In this document: positions 49,418-60,145 of the stretch, one piece after another
Layout: every line of letters begins with the position of its first letter
How positions within the stretch are numbered: position 1 is the first letter of the stretch
DNA from: Waddliaceae bacterium
Lineage (GTDB): Bacteria > Chlamydiota > Chlamydiia > Chlamydiales > GCA-2709385
Assembly (NCBI GenBank): GCA_002709385.1
Contig: PAQS01000019.1
Span: 124,001 to 188,000, forward strand
Length of the DNA stretch: 64,000 bases
Direction of reading: 5' to 3'
Position numbers and translations under genes: made by a program
The notes under the pieces: generated by a model
Told to the model about the DNA's origin: nothing
What the model saw: the letters and a program-made list of their open reading frames with translations, nothing else
Database searches by the model: none

Positions 49418-52400
49418 CTATGCCCTACTTATACGATTTGGAAAGGAAGAATAAATACCTTGCTTGACTTTACCTTGATGGCAACCTCTCATGAAAATAA
49501 AATGTACCCCACCAAATATTTCGTTAAAATCTCTAGAGTCAATAGCAAACAAGTATCGCCTAAGTGCTTCTGTATAGATTTGAGCTTGCAACGTGTATTC
49601 ATGATCTAAAACCACTTGATGAATACTTTCTTGAGAATAAAACGATGTGTCTGGTCCTAAATAATTCGATTTCCAATCTACAATGAAATACTGGTCTCTA
49701 TACATAAATACAAGATCGATAAAGCCTTTCAAATATTGGTTTTCTTCATTCAGATAAAGAAACTCCATTTCTTTGTAAGAAAATCTCCAATCTATATCAC
49801 TTAAACAAAAGACTTCAGCCCCATTCTCAATAGGGGTATGAAGACTATGAAAGCATAGCTCTGCAAAGATTTCCCACCATTCTTCATTTGCTTTTCCTTG
49901 GAAGTAGCGTTTGCAAATACTGTAAATAGCTGTTTCGTCACATTCTATTTTATGTAATTGCGGAATCAAAAATTCCCATAGTCCATGAAGAATTTGGCCT
50001 GTTTCTGCTCCAGCGGGTAAAGTAAAACGGTTTTTATATATACTATTCCAGCTATGTGGGGCTACTAAGGGACTATGTGTAACAGAACGACTTAAGCTAG
50101 AAAACGACTCCACAAAAAGATTTTCTCCACTAATTATTGCTTCTCTAGGCTCCTTCCATCGCATTTTTGATTTCTTATTAGAATAGGCTGGAGGATGTGT
50201 GTAGTCTTTAACGAGTTCCCAGGTAAAATCTGCTGTCTTTTGAATTTCAGATAAAAGCTTTTTGGTATCAGAATGACTTGAAATTTTTTCTAAGAATAGT
50301 TCGATTGGAGAAGCTTCACCTAAGTTTAGATCTAAAGATTGATTTTGATCTTCTACAATCATGACATAAAGACGCTGTCTAGCTCTTGTGAATCCTACAT
50401 AAAGCTGTCGTAATTTTTCTGCATCAAGCTCTTTAGCCCATTCTCCCCATTCTGCACTACTATCAAGATGTGCTTCGTATTTAGGGGCTCCTTCTTTTCC
50501 ATAACATGGAATTAGGGATTCTTTTTGTCGGCTTCGACTACACAAACCTAAAGTAAAAACAACGTCAAACTGAAGTCCTTTACTCATATGAGTGGTCATA
50601 ATTTGCACTGCATCTAAATCACCTTCTTGTCGCAAACGAAACTTTTCATCTTGTGCCTGTGTCTCCATTCGTTCTACATAGCGCAAAAGAGCATCAGGCA
50701 TGCAAGCTGTTTGATTTTGAAATTCAGCTAAAATTTCAGAAAGATGAAGTAAATCGAGATAAAACTGTCGCCCTCTTTTCCTTCTAAGAAGCTGCTCTCC
50801 CACTGTTTCTTCTTTACCTGGCCATATACTTTTTAAAAACTCATCTAAAAAGTGCATAAAGCCACCTTCATATAGAGCTTTTCTTAAAGAGAAAAGACAA
50901 TATAGAGCCAATGCGTAGTCATCATTTTCAATCAAGTCCTGTAGATCATGAGAATGATAGGATAGAAATAAAGAACCAAGTAGGCGGTGAAATGCAGCTT
51001 GATCTCGAGGGTGTAATATAGCAAATAAAAGATCCTTAAACGGAACAAATATCTCTGAATCTAAGAGTGTATTCGTTTTTCTACTTACTGTTGGAATTTG
51101 TATTCTTTGTAAATAGTCTTGCAAACGTTCGGCTTGATAGCGGTCTCTTACAAGAATCGCGCAATCAGAAAAGTTGATCTCAGAGCTTTCTGTTAATTTA
51201 AGTAGCTCTGAAGCAATGAAGGGAAAAAAACAATCTTCTTCCGTTTTTGCAGATGGCCATACTTGTCCACCCTTACGAGATTTATCTTGTGCAAGAACAC
51301 AATGTATGGAACCTTTCTTATCGGAAAAATCGTGGGGAGCTGTTTTTCCTGATGGCTTCGCTTCTTGAAGCTCTAAAGTCAAGTTCTCACGAGGCAAATC
51401 AAAAAGCGCAGAATGATTCCAATTCAAAAAGGTATTAAGAGCTTCGACAAGGCGGTCTTGCGATCTGTAATTCGTGCGCAAACTATAAGCATTTTCTGTT
51501 CCTATAGAGCGAGCTGCTTTCAAATATGTATATACATCAGCTTGCCTAAAAGCATAAATTGCCTGCTTAGGATCACCTACAAGATATAAAGTCTTATTTT
51601 TTTCTAAGAATAACTGTTCAAAGATCCGCCACTGTAAAGGATCTGTATCTTGAAATTCATCAATAATAGCCGCTTCAAAACGCGCTTGGACTAGAGCCCG
51701 AAATTTTGGATTTTGCAAAGCATAATCCATCCAGTATAAGAGGTCTTCTGGAGTATAGAAGTCCTCTTGCAAAACATAATTCTGTAATAATTGCTGAGAA
51801 CCATGAGCCAAATTAGCTAAGACTTTAGAGACATCACGCCCTTCATCTACTATTGCAGCTAAGGCGATAAAGCGCTCCCATAGCATTGGATAATGTAAGT
51901 TTTCTTTTTTTAACTCCTTAGCTCGTTTTTTCTTTTTGTCTTCTGTAAGCAAATCACGGAAAACAAAACCAACTTGAATGAAGTAATCAAAGGCGTTTTT
52001 TTGAAACACTTGCTCTGTAAGAAAACCTGAAGTCTTTTCAACTTGTTCAAGGATTTCTTCTTTTACTTTTCCTGAACGGTCGCGAATCCCATTATAAGAC
52101 TCAGATAAAAGAAGGAAATCTTCTATAAGCTTATCTCTGTCTAAAGAATGTTGTTCGCGTATCTCTTCTTGTTTTTTCTGAAAACGGGAAAATAAAAGTT
52201 CATAACTGTCATAACACTGGATGGGTGATCTTTGAAGAGCAAACGGAAGAATAGCTCGACACAAGCGTTCAACATCACGTTTATAGAAAACAAGAAGCCG
52301 CTCTAATTGAGAGACGCTGCATAAAGACTCTTTAAGTTCTGTCCTTAAGTAATTTTTTATAATATGCAGATATTGGTTTTGTTGGGAGCAATCTTCCGGA

Positions 52401-52852
52401 CTACGTATTTTCAACCCAAACTCAATTTCAATAGCATGCTCTCGAAGCATGTTTAAACAAAAACCATGAATCGTAAAAATTTGTGCTTGATCAAAGACAA
52501 ATAATGCTTGTTCAAGTCTACGCTTAGCTATTTGTAATTTTTCGCTTCCCTTCTCCAAAAAAACAGAAAGATAATCAACTAAATCTTTTGTTTCATGTCC
52601 CTGAAGGGCATTTTCTAAAGCTGTTTTAGCTTCTTCGATTCTCTCTCTGATTCGCTGGCGCAATTCAGAAGTGGCGGCTCGAGTAAATGTTACTACTGCA
52701 ATTTGTTCAACTTGGAGAGCTGCCTCATCTTCAATAAGCAAACGAAGAACAACGTTTTCTATTGTATACGTTTTCCCTGTTCCTGCTGAAGCCTCTAAAA
52801 AGTGTGGACCTCTTATTATTGTATCTCGAGAAGATACATCAAAGTCTTGCAT
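49418..52852 (-). CDS. recB: Exodeoxyribonuclease V beta subunit RecB
   Basis: A 1144-residue helicase-nuclease, normal RecB length. Helicase motifs: Walker A 'HFLEASAGTGKTYTIENVVL', 'AAIIDEFQDTDPLQWRIFEQ', 'LYLVGDPKQAIYAFRQADVY', and 'QIMTTHMSKGLQFDVVFTLG'. The C-terminal nuclease keeps its metal residues in 'GFIDLVFMYRDQYFIVDWKS' (the D...D-x-K of RecB nucleases). It is the 3'-5' helicase and only nuclease of RecBCD. It overlaps recC by 14 bases and has AAGGAA ahead of its start. It corresponds to CT639. Confidence 0.95.
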   Translation of the reverse strand: MQDFDVSSRDTIIRGPHFLEASAGTGKTYTIENVVLRLLIEDEAALQVEQIAVVTFTRAATSELRQRIRERIEEAKTALENALQGHETKDLVDYLSVFLEKGSEKLQIAKRRLEQALFVFDQAQIFTIHGFCLNMLREHAIEIEFGLKIRSPEDCSQQNQYLHIIKNYLRTELKESLCSVSQLERLLVFYKRDVERLCRAILPFALQRSPIQCYDSYELLFSRFQKKQEEIREQHSLDRDKLIEDFLLLSESYNGIRDRSGKVKEEILEQVEKTSGFLTEQVFQKNAFDYFIQVGFVFRDLLTEDKKKKRAKELKKENLHYPMLWERFIALAAIVDEGRDVSKVLANLAHGSQQLLQNYVLQEDFYTPEDLLYWMDYALQNPKFRALVQARFEAAIIDEFQDTDPLQWRIFEQLFLEKNKTLYLVGDPKQAIYAFRQADVYTYLKAARSIGTENAYSLRTNYRSQDRLVEALNTFLNWNHSALFDLPRENLTLELQEAKPSGKTAPHDFSDKKGSIHCVLAQDKSRKGGQVWPSAKTEEDCFFPFIASELLKLTESSEINFSDCAILVRDRYQAERLQDYLQRIQIPTVSRKTNTLLDSEIFVPFKDLLFAILHPRDQAAFHRLLGSLFLSYHSHDLQDLIENDDYALALYCLFSLRKALYEGGFMHFLDEFLKSIWPGKEETVGEQLLRRKRGRQFYLDLLHLSEILAEFQNQTACMPDALLRYVERMETQAQDEKFRLRQEGDLDAVQIMTTHMSKGLQFDVVFTLGLCSRSRQKESLIPCYGKEGAPKYEAHLDSSAEWGEWAKELDAEKLRQLYVGFTRARQRLYVMIVEDQNQSLDLNLGEASPIELFLEKISSHSDTKKLLSEIQKTADFTWELVKDYTHPPAYSNKKSKMRWKEPREAIISGENLFVESFSSLSRSVTHSPLVAPHSWNSIYKNRFTLPAGAETGQILHGLWEFLIPQLHKIECDETAIYSICKRYFQGKANEEWWEIFAELCFHSLHTPIENGAEVFCLSDIDWRFSYKEMEFLYLNEENQYLKGFIDLVFMYRDQYFIVDWKSNYLGPDTSFYSQESIHQVVLDHEYTLQAQIYTEALRRYLFAIDSRDFNEIFGGVHFIFMRGCHQGKVKQGIYSSFPNRISRA

Positions 52853-55800
52853 CGCTTTTCCTTTCTGGACGTGACGACTCTAAATTTGGAGCCCATAGTT
52901 GAACAAAAAGATCGTATGCTTCCCAAAGTGGAAGCTGCCATTGCAGTAATATTTGATGAATTTTTTCTTCTGAAGGAATTTCATCGGCACTAGAAAACAC
53001 CCATTGTAGAATAGGATCTAATCCAAAAGAATCTCTTCCACCCTTGGATGCTATTTGAAAACTCTCATAAACACCTCGACTATCTCCTTTCAAGCATTTT
53101 GATAATAGTGCAGAAGAAGCAGGAGACGCTTTTTTTAAGCAGAGAAAATAGTAAGTTAAGTATTTTTCAAATGAAGACTGAGCCTGCTCTTTTTCCAAAG
53201 GTCTTTGACTTTTTCCAGAAGCTAAAAATAAAGAAAAAGCCTCACCAGGAATTTCATTTATTTGAGAATAAAGCAAATGACGAGGCCAGTGTTGAACAAG
53301 ATCTGCAAAATCTCCTTTTTTGTGACTAAGAAGACCTTTAGGAGACCCCCATCCCATATTTCCTATAATTTTACAGTTAAATTGGGAGATATCCAAAGCT
53401 GGTAACCTCCAAACACGCCCATCTAAAATAGGAGCTTCTATCCCTTCTGAAAGCTCAACAGTAAAAATATCTTCAATATTTAAATGGTGTTCTTTTAACG
53501 TTCTTTCGAAGTTTTGAAACTCACCTTGAATCATACGGAGAGTTAAATCACCAAACATTGAAGAAGGCACTTGATTGAACGCCTTTGCTTTGTTCCATGT
53601 AGCATCAACACCAAATCGTGTAATATCTTGTCGAACAAAATACCGTGTAAGAGGATCCATTACAAAAGGATCTTCAGAATTATCTGTATAATCATTCCAG
53701 TCAGGATAAATTTTCATCATACGAAGAAAATGCTGAAGAGGGTGCTTTGCAATCGCACATAAATCACGAATATCAATCACTAGAGGTTTTTCTTCTTCAG
53801 AATCACTTTCTTTATTTTCAGTACTTTCTATCCAATCTTCTAAGAAAAATAAGCTTGTTTTGTTTTCACTTAGCTCAGCCTTGGACATTTCATAACGCCA
53901 TTTGGAGAAGCAAGGATAACGTTTGTTCTCTTCATCAAAATAGCGTGAGTCAAAAGGGTTTAATGGATGTCGAAACACAGCAAAGTTACTCGGTTTATCA
54001 CCATTAATTCGATAAGCATCATCTAAGTAATCTAGTAGCTCACATAGAAGCAAAGAAGGCGATTCTAAATTATTATTTAATGCTGGAGGATTTTGATAAC
54101 TCAGAATTAATGATCGTCGTGCAGACAGAATAGCTTCTAAGAAGAGGTAACGATCATAGTCGTGACTACCAGGACAGTAATCAGCAAGCTCTTCCCCGTA
54201 TAGCATATTAGAAGAGTGGAGTTGTTCTTTCCTCGGGTAGTCATCTTCATTTAAACCAATCAGGCAAATAACCTGCGCAGGAACAGCACGCATGGGCAAC
54301 ATACTACAAAAACGTACCGATTGCACATGGTTTTCTCTATAACGAAACTCTCCTTGTGTAAACAATGTAAAAAGTCGCTCACGGATAGCATAGAAACTAA
54401 AAAAATGCTCTTTTACAGGTTCAGGGAGATGCTCTAAACTTTTAATGAGTTTATTTAGATCATGAAAGTTTTCTCGGTCTTGTTGATCTAAAGGTGAAAA
54501 ATATGCATCGATCAAACATTCTAAATAAGAAACCCAATCAGATAGACTTTTTTCTTCTCCTTTTTCAAGCATTTCTAAATCACTTTTCAGGCTTGTAACC
54601 AGGCGAATAAGTTGTCCTAATAGATTAGTATCTGAAAATTGAATAGATAACGAGTCTTGTTCTTCAAAGAACAATAGAGAAGAAATAAGTAAGTGAAACC
54701 CTTGTTCCCATGTTCCAACTTCAGAACGTTCTTGTTGTGTGGAGGTACAATGTTCGCGTTCTAAAATCTTATCTCGGTCTTCTAAAGAGCTTCCCCATCG
54801 AACTCCAGATTTTTGAATCCATTCCCGAAAAATATTGATATCTGATTCGCTGATGCTAAATTTCTTGCGAAAAGCACGATGTTCGATTAAATCAAGAAGA
54901 GCATTTATACTCCATCGACTTCCTACAAGATTAAGTAATTGGGAAAAACCTTGTACAAGATGATTTTGGCTATGTAAATGCAAATCTAATACCTGATAGT
55001 CCAATATACTATCTTGCGAAGCAAATACTGCCTCAATAAAAGGGAGATACTCTCCTATATTGGGAGCCATAACTAAAACTTCTCTTGGACAAATTGGATT
55101 TTCTTCTTCTGAACTGTGATCTAATATGTGAACAATTTGCTCATATATGTTCTGTAGTTCACGCAATTTAGTGAATGACTGATGGACTTGAATCGATTCA
55201 TCGTAATATTCAAATTGAAGAGGTTCTGACTCTTTTGGATTTCTAAGAAAAAGAATATCGGCTTGTAATGCCTCTAGAATTGTTGCGTTTCGTCCACGAT
55301 TTTCTAAAATTAAATCAGGATGAATGTAGTCCTCATATACATCGTAATGAAGTAAAGACGAAGGTAGAAGATAAAGTGGATAAATATTCGCTTCACACTC
55401 TTCTAATAAAAGAGCCATTTCACGACCAAGACGACCAAAGTTTGCTAAAATTGGATTTCTATTTCTTAAAAAATCTTCTAAAGCAAGCCTTTGCCCCTCT
55501 TGAGCTCCCTCTTTTACCCACAATCGTTCAATATAACGCGCTTCTCGATCAGATCGTATATCTGTCCAAAATTGTTCACAGGGAGAGAAAATCAAATAGT
55601 GAACAGGAAAAATTTCAGAAATTTTCAGAAAAAATTGATGCTGTGTTTGTGCCATAAAACTCTCAGCAAACACATAAACCTGTATAGGTGGAGATGGCTC
55701 TGTATTTGTTAGATTTAAACCTTCAAGATATTCTTGAAATGTTTTTATTTGTGATGAAGACTCTCTTAACCGTTCCCATAAGGATTCTTGCCAATGCTCA

Positions 55801-56321
55801 TTCTTTGGTTTTTCTAACCAAGCTTGAAGAAGTCGTCCACCATAAAGACTGTATTGTTGAAATAGAGAAGCAACATGCTGTGATAAATCAGAAAGCCTCC
55901 GTTGTTGGCGGCGATTAAGAGTATCTTCCCCCTTTAAGTAACAATAACGTCTAACAGCAGACCATAAATCTGCCTCTCTTGGATCGTTTAATGCCTCTTG
56001 AATCAACTTTTCTATATGTAAAGATAAAGGCGCTGTTTGTGTCCACTTTCGATATCTAGAACCCTCTCCATTTGTTCCCCAATCTGACAAAGTAGAAATA
56101 GCTTGATCCATAAATAATACTTCGATTCCCATCGCAACTTTTATCTCTGGATCTTGGGCTAAACGAAACTGTACCCATGTTCTCATGGCATGACTAGGTA
56201 CAACTAGTAAACGTCTTGAAAACGGATGACTTCCTTCTGTAAAAAGTTGTGATTTAAGCTGAGCAAATAAGATTTCAACTTGATTGCTATAAAATGCTTG
56301 AATGGAGTGCATGAGAACCAT
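52839..56321 (-). CDS. recC: Exodeoxyribonuclease V gamma subunit RecC
   Basis: A 1160-residue RecC. RecC-specific blocks are the opening 'IQAFYSNQVEILFAQL' (usual '.hSNrle.L'), 'MGIEVLFMDQAIS', 'LMAPNIGEYLPFIEAVFAS'-type wording near residue 415, and 'VRFCSMLPMRAVPAQVICLI' with GLNEDDYPR. RecC is an inactive helicase-nuclease fold that recognises Chi in the RecBCD complex. It is first in the operon, 153 bases from the divergent alcohol dehydrogenase gene. ATG codons at 56321 and 56312 both lack a good ribosome binding site, so the exact start is open. It corresponds to CT640. Confidence 0.93.
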   Translation of the reverse strand: MVLMHSIQAFYSNQVEILFAQLKSQLFTEGSHPFSRRLLVVPSHAMRTWVQFRLAQDPEIKVAMGIEVLFMDQAISTLSDWGTNGEGSRYRKWTQTAPLSLHIEKLIQEALNDPREADLWSAVRRYCYLKGEDTLNRRQQRRLSDLSQHVASLFQQYSLYGGRLLQAWLEKPKNEHWQESLWERLRESSSQIKTFQEYLEGLNLTNTEPSPPIQVYVFAESFMAQTQHQFFLKISEIFPVHYLIFSPCEQFWTDIRSDREARYIERLWVKEGAQEGQRLALEDFLRNRNPILANFGRLGREMALLLEECEANIYPLYLLPSSLLHYDVYEDYIHPDLILENRGRNATILEALQADILFLRNPKESEPLQFEYYDESIQVHQSFTKLRELQNIYEQIVHILDHSSEEENPICPREVLVMAPNIGEYLPFIEAVFASQDSILDYQVLDLHLHSQNHLVQGFSQLLNLVGSRWSINALLDLIEHRAFRKKFSISESDINIFREWIQKSGVRWGSSLEDRDKILEREHCTSTQQERSEVGTWEQGFHLLISSLLFFEEQDSLSIQFSDTNLLGQLIRLVTSLKSDLEMLEKGEEKSLSDWVSYLECLIDAYFSPLDQQDRENFHDLNKLIKSLEHLPEPVKEHFFSFYAIRERLFTLFTQGEFRYRENHVQSVRFCSMLPMRAVPAQVICLIGLNEDDYPRKEQLHSSNMLYGEELADYCPGSHDYDRYLFLEAILSARRSLILSYQNPPALNNNLESPSLLLCELLDYLDDAYRINGDKPSNFAVFRHPLNPFDSRYFDEENKRYPCFSKWRYEMSKAELSENKTSLFFLEDWIESTENKESDSEEEKPLVIDIRDLCAIAKHPLQHFLRMMKIYPDWNDYTDNSEDPFVMDPLTRYFVRQDITRFGVDATWNKAKAFNQVPSSMFGDLTLRMIQGEFQNFERTLKEHHLNIEDIFTVELSEGIEAPILDGRVWRLPALDISQFNCKIIGNMGWGSPKGLLSHKKGDFADLVQHWPRHLLYSQINEIPGEAFSLFLASGKSQRPLEKEQAQSSFEKYLTYYFLCLKKASPASSALLSKCLKGDSRGVYESFQIASKGGRDSFGLDPILQWVFSSADEIPSEEKIHQILLQWQLPLWEAYDLFVQLWAPNLESSRPERKSDARL

Positions 56322-56474
56322 TGAAAATTGGATTGATTCATCGGGTAAGTGTACTTTTTCGCGATTTCTGTATCAACACACTCTAGAACCTCTAATGAGT
56401 AACCATTCAAGCTAGAATAGAAATCCCTTGAGTGCTAGGTTAGATGCAATTCTAAAATAACCCAGGATTTTTCA

Positions 56475-57581
56475 ATGAAAACTCGTGCAGCTGTTGCTTT
56501 TGGAGCCGGAAAACCTCTTGAAATTTGTGACGTCGATTTAGAAGGACCTCGTACAGGAGAAGTTCTTGTTGAAATCAAAGCTACAGGAGTATGCCATACA
56601 GATGCGTTTACTCTTTCAGGTGAAGACCCAGAAGGCGCTTTTCCAGCCATCCTTGGACACGAAGGCGCTGGAGTTGTAGTAGAAGTTGGAAGCGGCGTAA
56701 CAACATTAGAGCCTGGAGATCATGTAATACCTTTATACACTCCAGAATGTGGACAATGTAAGTTTTGTCACCACCCTAAAACAAATCTTTGTCAAGCAAT
56801 CCGAAGTACCCAAGGGCAAGGGTTGATGCCTGATGGTACATCTCGTTTTTCCATCGATGGCAAACCTATTTTACACTACATGGGCTGTTCTACCTTTTCA
56901 AACTATACAGTCCTACCTGAAATTGCTCTTGCTAAAGTACGTAAAGACGCTCCTTTTGATAAAATTTGTTATATTGGTTGTGGTGTGACCACAGGCATTG
57001 GCGCTGTAATTTTTGATGCAAAAGTAGAGCCTGGATCAAACGTTGTTGTTTTTGGTCTGGGAGGTATAGGTCTCAATGTCATTCAAGGAGCGAAACTAGC
57101 AGGAGCAGAAAAAATTATTGGTGTAGATATTAACTCCAATAAAATTTCTCTCGCCGAGCAATTTGGCATGACTGCATTTGTAAATCCTAACGAAGTAGAA
57201 AATGTAGTTGATAGCATTATTCAGTTAACAGACGGCGGAGCTGATTATAGTTTTGAGTGCATTGGTAATGTACACACCATGCGCCAAGCCTTAGAATGCT
57301 GTCATAAAGGCTGGGGAGAATCTATCATTATCGGTGTTGCTGGAGCGGGACAAGAAATTTCTACTCGTCCTTTTCAATTGGTTACTGGCCGTGTATGGCG
57401 AGGTTCTGCATTTGGAGGGGCACGAGGAAGAAGTGATGTACCTATGATTGTAGATTGGTATATGGAAAATAAAATTAATATTGACGATTTAATTACTCAC
57501 ACAATGCCATTAGAAGAAATCAATCATTCTTTTGACTTAATGCATGAAGGAAATAGTATACGTAGCATTATAATCTTTTAA
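56475..57581 (+). CDS. adhC: Class III alcohol dehydrogenase (glutathione-dependent formaldehyde dehydrogenase)
   Basis: A 368-residue zinc alcohol dehydrogenase of class III length and wording. Catalytic zinc ligands lie in '[17 protein letters not shown]', 'LGHEGAG' and 'CGVTTGIGA'. Structural zinc cysteines are in '[15 protein letters not shown]', and the class III marks 'DPEG' and '[17 protein letters not shown]' bind S-hydroxymethylglutathione. The NAD motif is '[20 protein letters not shown]'. It oxidises the glutathione adduct of formaldehyde and also reduces S-nitrosoglutathione. No S-formylglutathione hydrolase gene is next to it. It sits between recC and the ygeD-like gene, which are adjacent in Chlamydia. 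Confidence 0.95.
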   Translation: MKTRAAVAFGAGKPLEICDVDLEGPRTGEVLVEIKATGVCHTDAFTLSGEDPEGAFPAILGHEGAGVVVEVGSGVTTLEPGDHVIPLYTPECGQCKFCHHPKTNLCQAIRSTQGQGLMPDGTSRFSIDGKPILHYMGCSTFSNYTVLPEIALAKVRKDAPFDKICYIGCGVTTGIGAVIFDAKVEPGSNVVVFGLGGIGLNVIQGAKLAGAEKIIGVDINSNKISLAEQFGMTAFVNPNEVENVVDSIIQLTDGGADYSFECIGNVHTMRQALECCHKGWGESIIIGVAGAGQEISTRPFQLVTGRVWRGSAFGGARGRSDVPMIVDWYMENKINIDDLITHTMPLEEINHSFDLMHEGNSIRSIIIF

Positions 57582-57662
57582 AATTTTTTATCTTTTTACA
57601 AAAAAGCAAAATACTAGCTGTGAGATTGATTTTTTTATAAATCTTCTTGTATAAGTAAAACT

Positions 57663-59396
57663 ATGAAATCCTTATTACCATCTAGAATTCCATCTTTTGG
57701 CTATCTCAACATCGCCCAATTTTTAGGGGCGATGAATGATAACATTTTTAAATTACTGATTGGCTATCTTCTTATTGAGTTAGAAGGGGTTGATGCGAGC
57801 CAACGAATTTTGGCTATCGCTGGAGGGATTTTCGTTATTCCTTTCCTCTTATTTTCTTCTTTAGGAGGTTCTTTTGCTGATCGTTATAGCAAACGTAATG
57901 TGATCATTTGGGTAAAAGGCTTAGAGCTTGTGGTCATGTTGAGTGGAGTTCTTACCGTATGGTATGAGAGTAAAGAAGGGTGTTTTGGTGTATTATTTTT
58001 AATGGCTACACAAAGCGCCTTGTTTGGCCCTTCTAAATATGGCATTGTCCCTGAAATTGTAGAATCAGAACGTTTATCCAGAGCTAACGGTTTACTCAGC
58101 TCACTCACCTACCTTGCTATCATCATTGGAACATTTCTCGCATCATTTATGGTAGATATCACTGGTGGAGATTATATTTTAGCAGCGAGCTTTTGTGCTG
58201 TCATAGCAGCCCTTGGTTTTATTGCATCTTTTGGAATTGAGTATACTCCACCTGCAGGCTCTTGCGAAGCAATTAATCCAGTAGTTATTCGCCAAATTTA
58301 TCACAATATCCAAGAAGCAAAGAAGACACCAAGTCTACTTACTGCAATGTTGGGTTCTGCATTTTTCTTATTTATTGGAGCATTCCTTCAACTTAATATT
58401 ATTCCTTTTGCCATACAATCCTTACACCTAACATCTACTCAGGGTGGATATTTATTTTTACTTACTTCTTTAGGTATTGGGACTGGATCAGTAATTAGTG
58501 GTAAACTTTCTGGTAAATACATCGAGCTCGGTTTGGTCCCATTGGGAGCATGTGGTATTGTTTTTGGACTTTTGGGGATGGATTATTATTCTGAAAGTTT
58601 ACCTATGATCGTATTTTTAGTTACGTTTACAGGGGTTTTAGCTGGAATTTACCTCATTCCTTTAGATACTTATATTCAAGTAGCGAGTCCAGCAAGAAGC
58701 CGTGGACAAATGCTTGCCAGCACAAATTTCCTTGGGTTTAACGGGGTTTTACTCGCCTCTGCCTTTGTCTATGTATTAGCAGAAGTTTTTACTGTCAAAG
58801 CAGATAAGGGATTCACAGTAATGGCAATTATTGTATTTGCCATGCTTATTTTTATGTTTTGGTCATTATCCCGCTATACCATACGCTTTTTTGGGATGGT
58901 TTTGAGTAGGTTCTTTTTCCGGATTTCTTTATCAGGCTCAGAAAGTATTCCTAGGGATATTCCTGCTGTACTATTTTGTCGACATAGCAGCTGGAGTGAT
59001 TCTATTTTATTGATGGGAACCCAACGCCGCTGTTTAAGTTTTATTAAAGACTACGGCGATCATTCACCTGACTGGAAAACCTATTTCTACCGCCTTTTGC
59101 GTATTATTCCTGCTCCCAAGCATATGCATTTGTATGAAGACCCTGAATCTCTAAAATTGATTAAAGAAAATCTGGAAAAAGAAATTTCAGTTTGTATCTA
59201 CTTAAATCACTTGCCTGAAGATAATGACATTGAAAAACTTAAAATTTGTCTTCATGAATTGATTGGTGATCAATATCCTATGCTTTCAGTGATGATTCAA
59301 AAACACCCTAAAGCCGATCCTGAGCGTGTTTGGGAAAAACCTATGAGCAAACTTCGTATTCCGGCATTTGTATCTTTTGGTCCTTTAACTAGTTAA
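57663..59396 (+). CDS. MFS transporter fused to acyltransferase-like domain (YgeD/LplT-like)
   Basis: A 577-residue protein. Residues 1-415 form a 12-helix MFS transporter of the LplT type ('NIAQFLGAMNDNIFKLLIGY', 'GSFADRYSKRNVIIWVKGLE', 'FGPSKYGIVPEIVESERLSR'). LplT moves lysophospholipids across the inner membrane. The remaining 160 residues start like a PlsC acyltransferase: 'LFCRHSSWSDSILLMG' holds the HX4D catalytic pair (H441, D446), but the later glycine-rich motif and the AMP-ligase domain of Aas are not seen, so the domain is short and possibly inactive. It matches chlamydial YgeD (CT641) in length and place after recC. Confidence 0.85.
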   Translation: MKSLLPSRIPSFGYLNIAQFLGAMNDNIFKLLIGYLLIELEGVDASQRILAIAGGIFVIPFLLFSSLGGSFADRYSKRNVIIWVKGLELVVMLSGVLTVWYESKEGCFGVLFLMATQSALFGPSKYGIVPEIVESERLSRANGLLSSLTYLAIIIGTFLASFMVDITGGDYILAASFCAVIAALGFIASFGIEYTPPAGSCEAINPVVIRQIYHNIQEAKKTPSLLTAMLGSAFFLFIGAFLQLNIIPFAIQSLHLTSTQGGYLFLLTSLGIGTGSVISGKLSGKYIELGLVPLGACGIVFGLLGMDYYSESLPMIVFLVTFTGVLAGIYLIPLDTYIQVASPARSRGQMLASTNFLGFNGVLLASAFVYVLAEVFTVKADKGFTVMAIIVFAMLIFMFWSLSRYTIRFFGMVLSRFFFRISLSGSESIPRDIPAVLFCRHSSWSDSILLMGTQRRCLSFIKDYGDHSPDWKTYFYRLLRIIPAPKHMHLYEDPESLKLIKENLEKEISVCIYLNHLPEDNDIEKLKICLHELIGDQYPMLSVMIQKHPKADPERVWEKPMSKLRIPAFVSFGPLTS

Positions 59397-59491
59397 AACA
59401 CTACTTACAAAACATTATATTTTTCCTTTTATTCCATAGTATTATTGACTATTGTCAAACATGAGAGTTATTTATTCTATGGAGAAATATC

Positions 59492-60145
59492 GTGTTAGAG
59501 TCGCATCACCATACATTACGTATAGGCGATAAAGCCCCTGATTTTACAGCGCAAACAACTCAAGGAAACATTACTTTATCTGATTGGCAAGAAGACAAAT
59601 GGGTGATTCTTTTTTCTCATCCAGCAGATTTCACTCCTGTATGTAGTACAGAATTAACTGAGTTTGCTAAACGCAATGATGACTTTACTAGTTTACATAC
59701 CAAATTAATTGGTTTATCAATTGATAGTATTCATTCACATCTAGCATGGGTAGAAAATCTTAAAGAGATCACAGGAACAAAAATTCCGTATCCTTTAATT
59801 GCCGACCTTAATACAAGTGTTGCTCAAAAGTATGGAATGATTCATCCAGGAGAAGCTTCCACAGCAACCGTTCGTGCTTTATTTATTATTGATCCAACCA
59901 AGATGATTCGCGCCATCATTTACTACCCACTAAATATCGGTAGAAATGTTGATGAAGTACTACGTCTTTTAGAAGCCCTACAAGTGAGCGATAAACACTC
60001 TGTAGCATGTCCTGTTAATTGGAAAAAAGGTGAACAAGTTGTTTTACCACCACCAAAAACAGAAAAAGAAGTCCAAGAAAGAAAAGAAACGATGGAAGAA
60101 ATGCTTGATTTTTATATTTGTAAAAAAGATCTTCTTATCCAATAA
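59492..60145 (+). CDS. Peroxiredoxin, Prx6 (1-Cys) type
   Basis: A 217-residue peroxiredoxin. GTG start with GGAG seven bases upstream. The active site is 'FSHPADFTPVCSTELTEFAK' with the peroxidatic Cys51. 'GLSIDSIHSHLAWVENLKE' and 'PLIADLNTSVAQKYGMIHPG' follow, and the C-terminal extension 'VACPVNWKKGEQVVLPPP' is that of the Prx6 group (about 210-225 residues). It reduces hydrogen peroxide or alkyl peroxides; a second cysteine near residue 170 in the ACP segment could take part. Cytoplasmic. A strong terminator follows directly, so it is probably a single-gene transcript. Confidence 0.93.
   Translation: MLESHHHTLRIGDKAPDFTAQTTQGNITLSDWQEDKWVILFSHPADFTPVCSTELTEFAKRNDDFTSLHTKLIGLSIDSIHSHLAWVENLKEITGTKIPYPLIADLNTSVAQKYGMIHPGEASTATVRALFIIDPTKMIRAIIYYPLNIGRNVDEVLRLLEALQVSDKHSVACPVNWKKGEQVVLPPPKTEKEVQERKETMEEMLDFYICKKDLLIQ

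Noticed and set aside
55268-55657. 129-residue plus-strand frame inside recC
   Set aside because: Antisense shadow of a well-supported 1160-residue gene.
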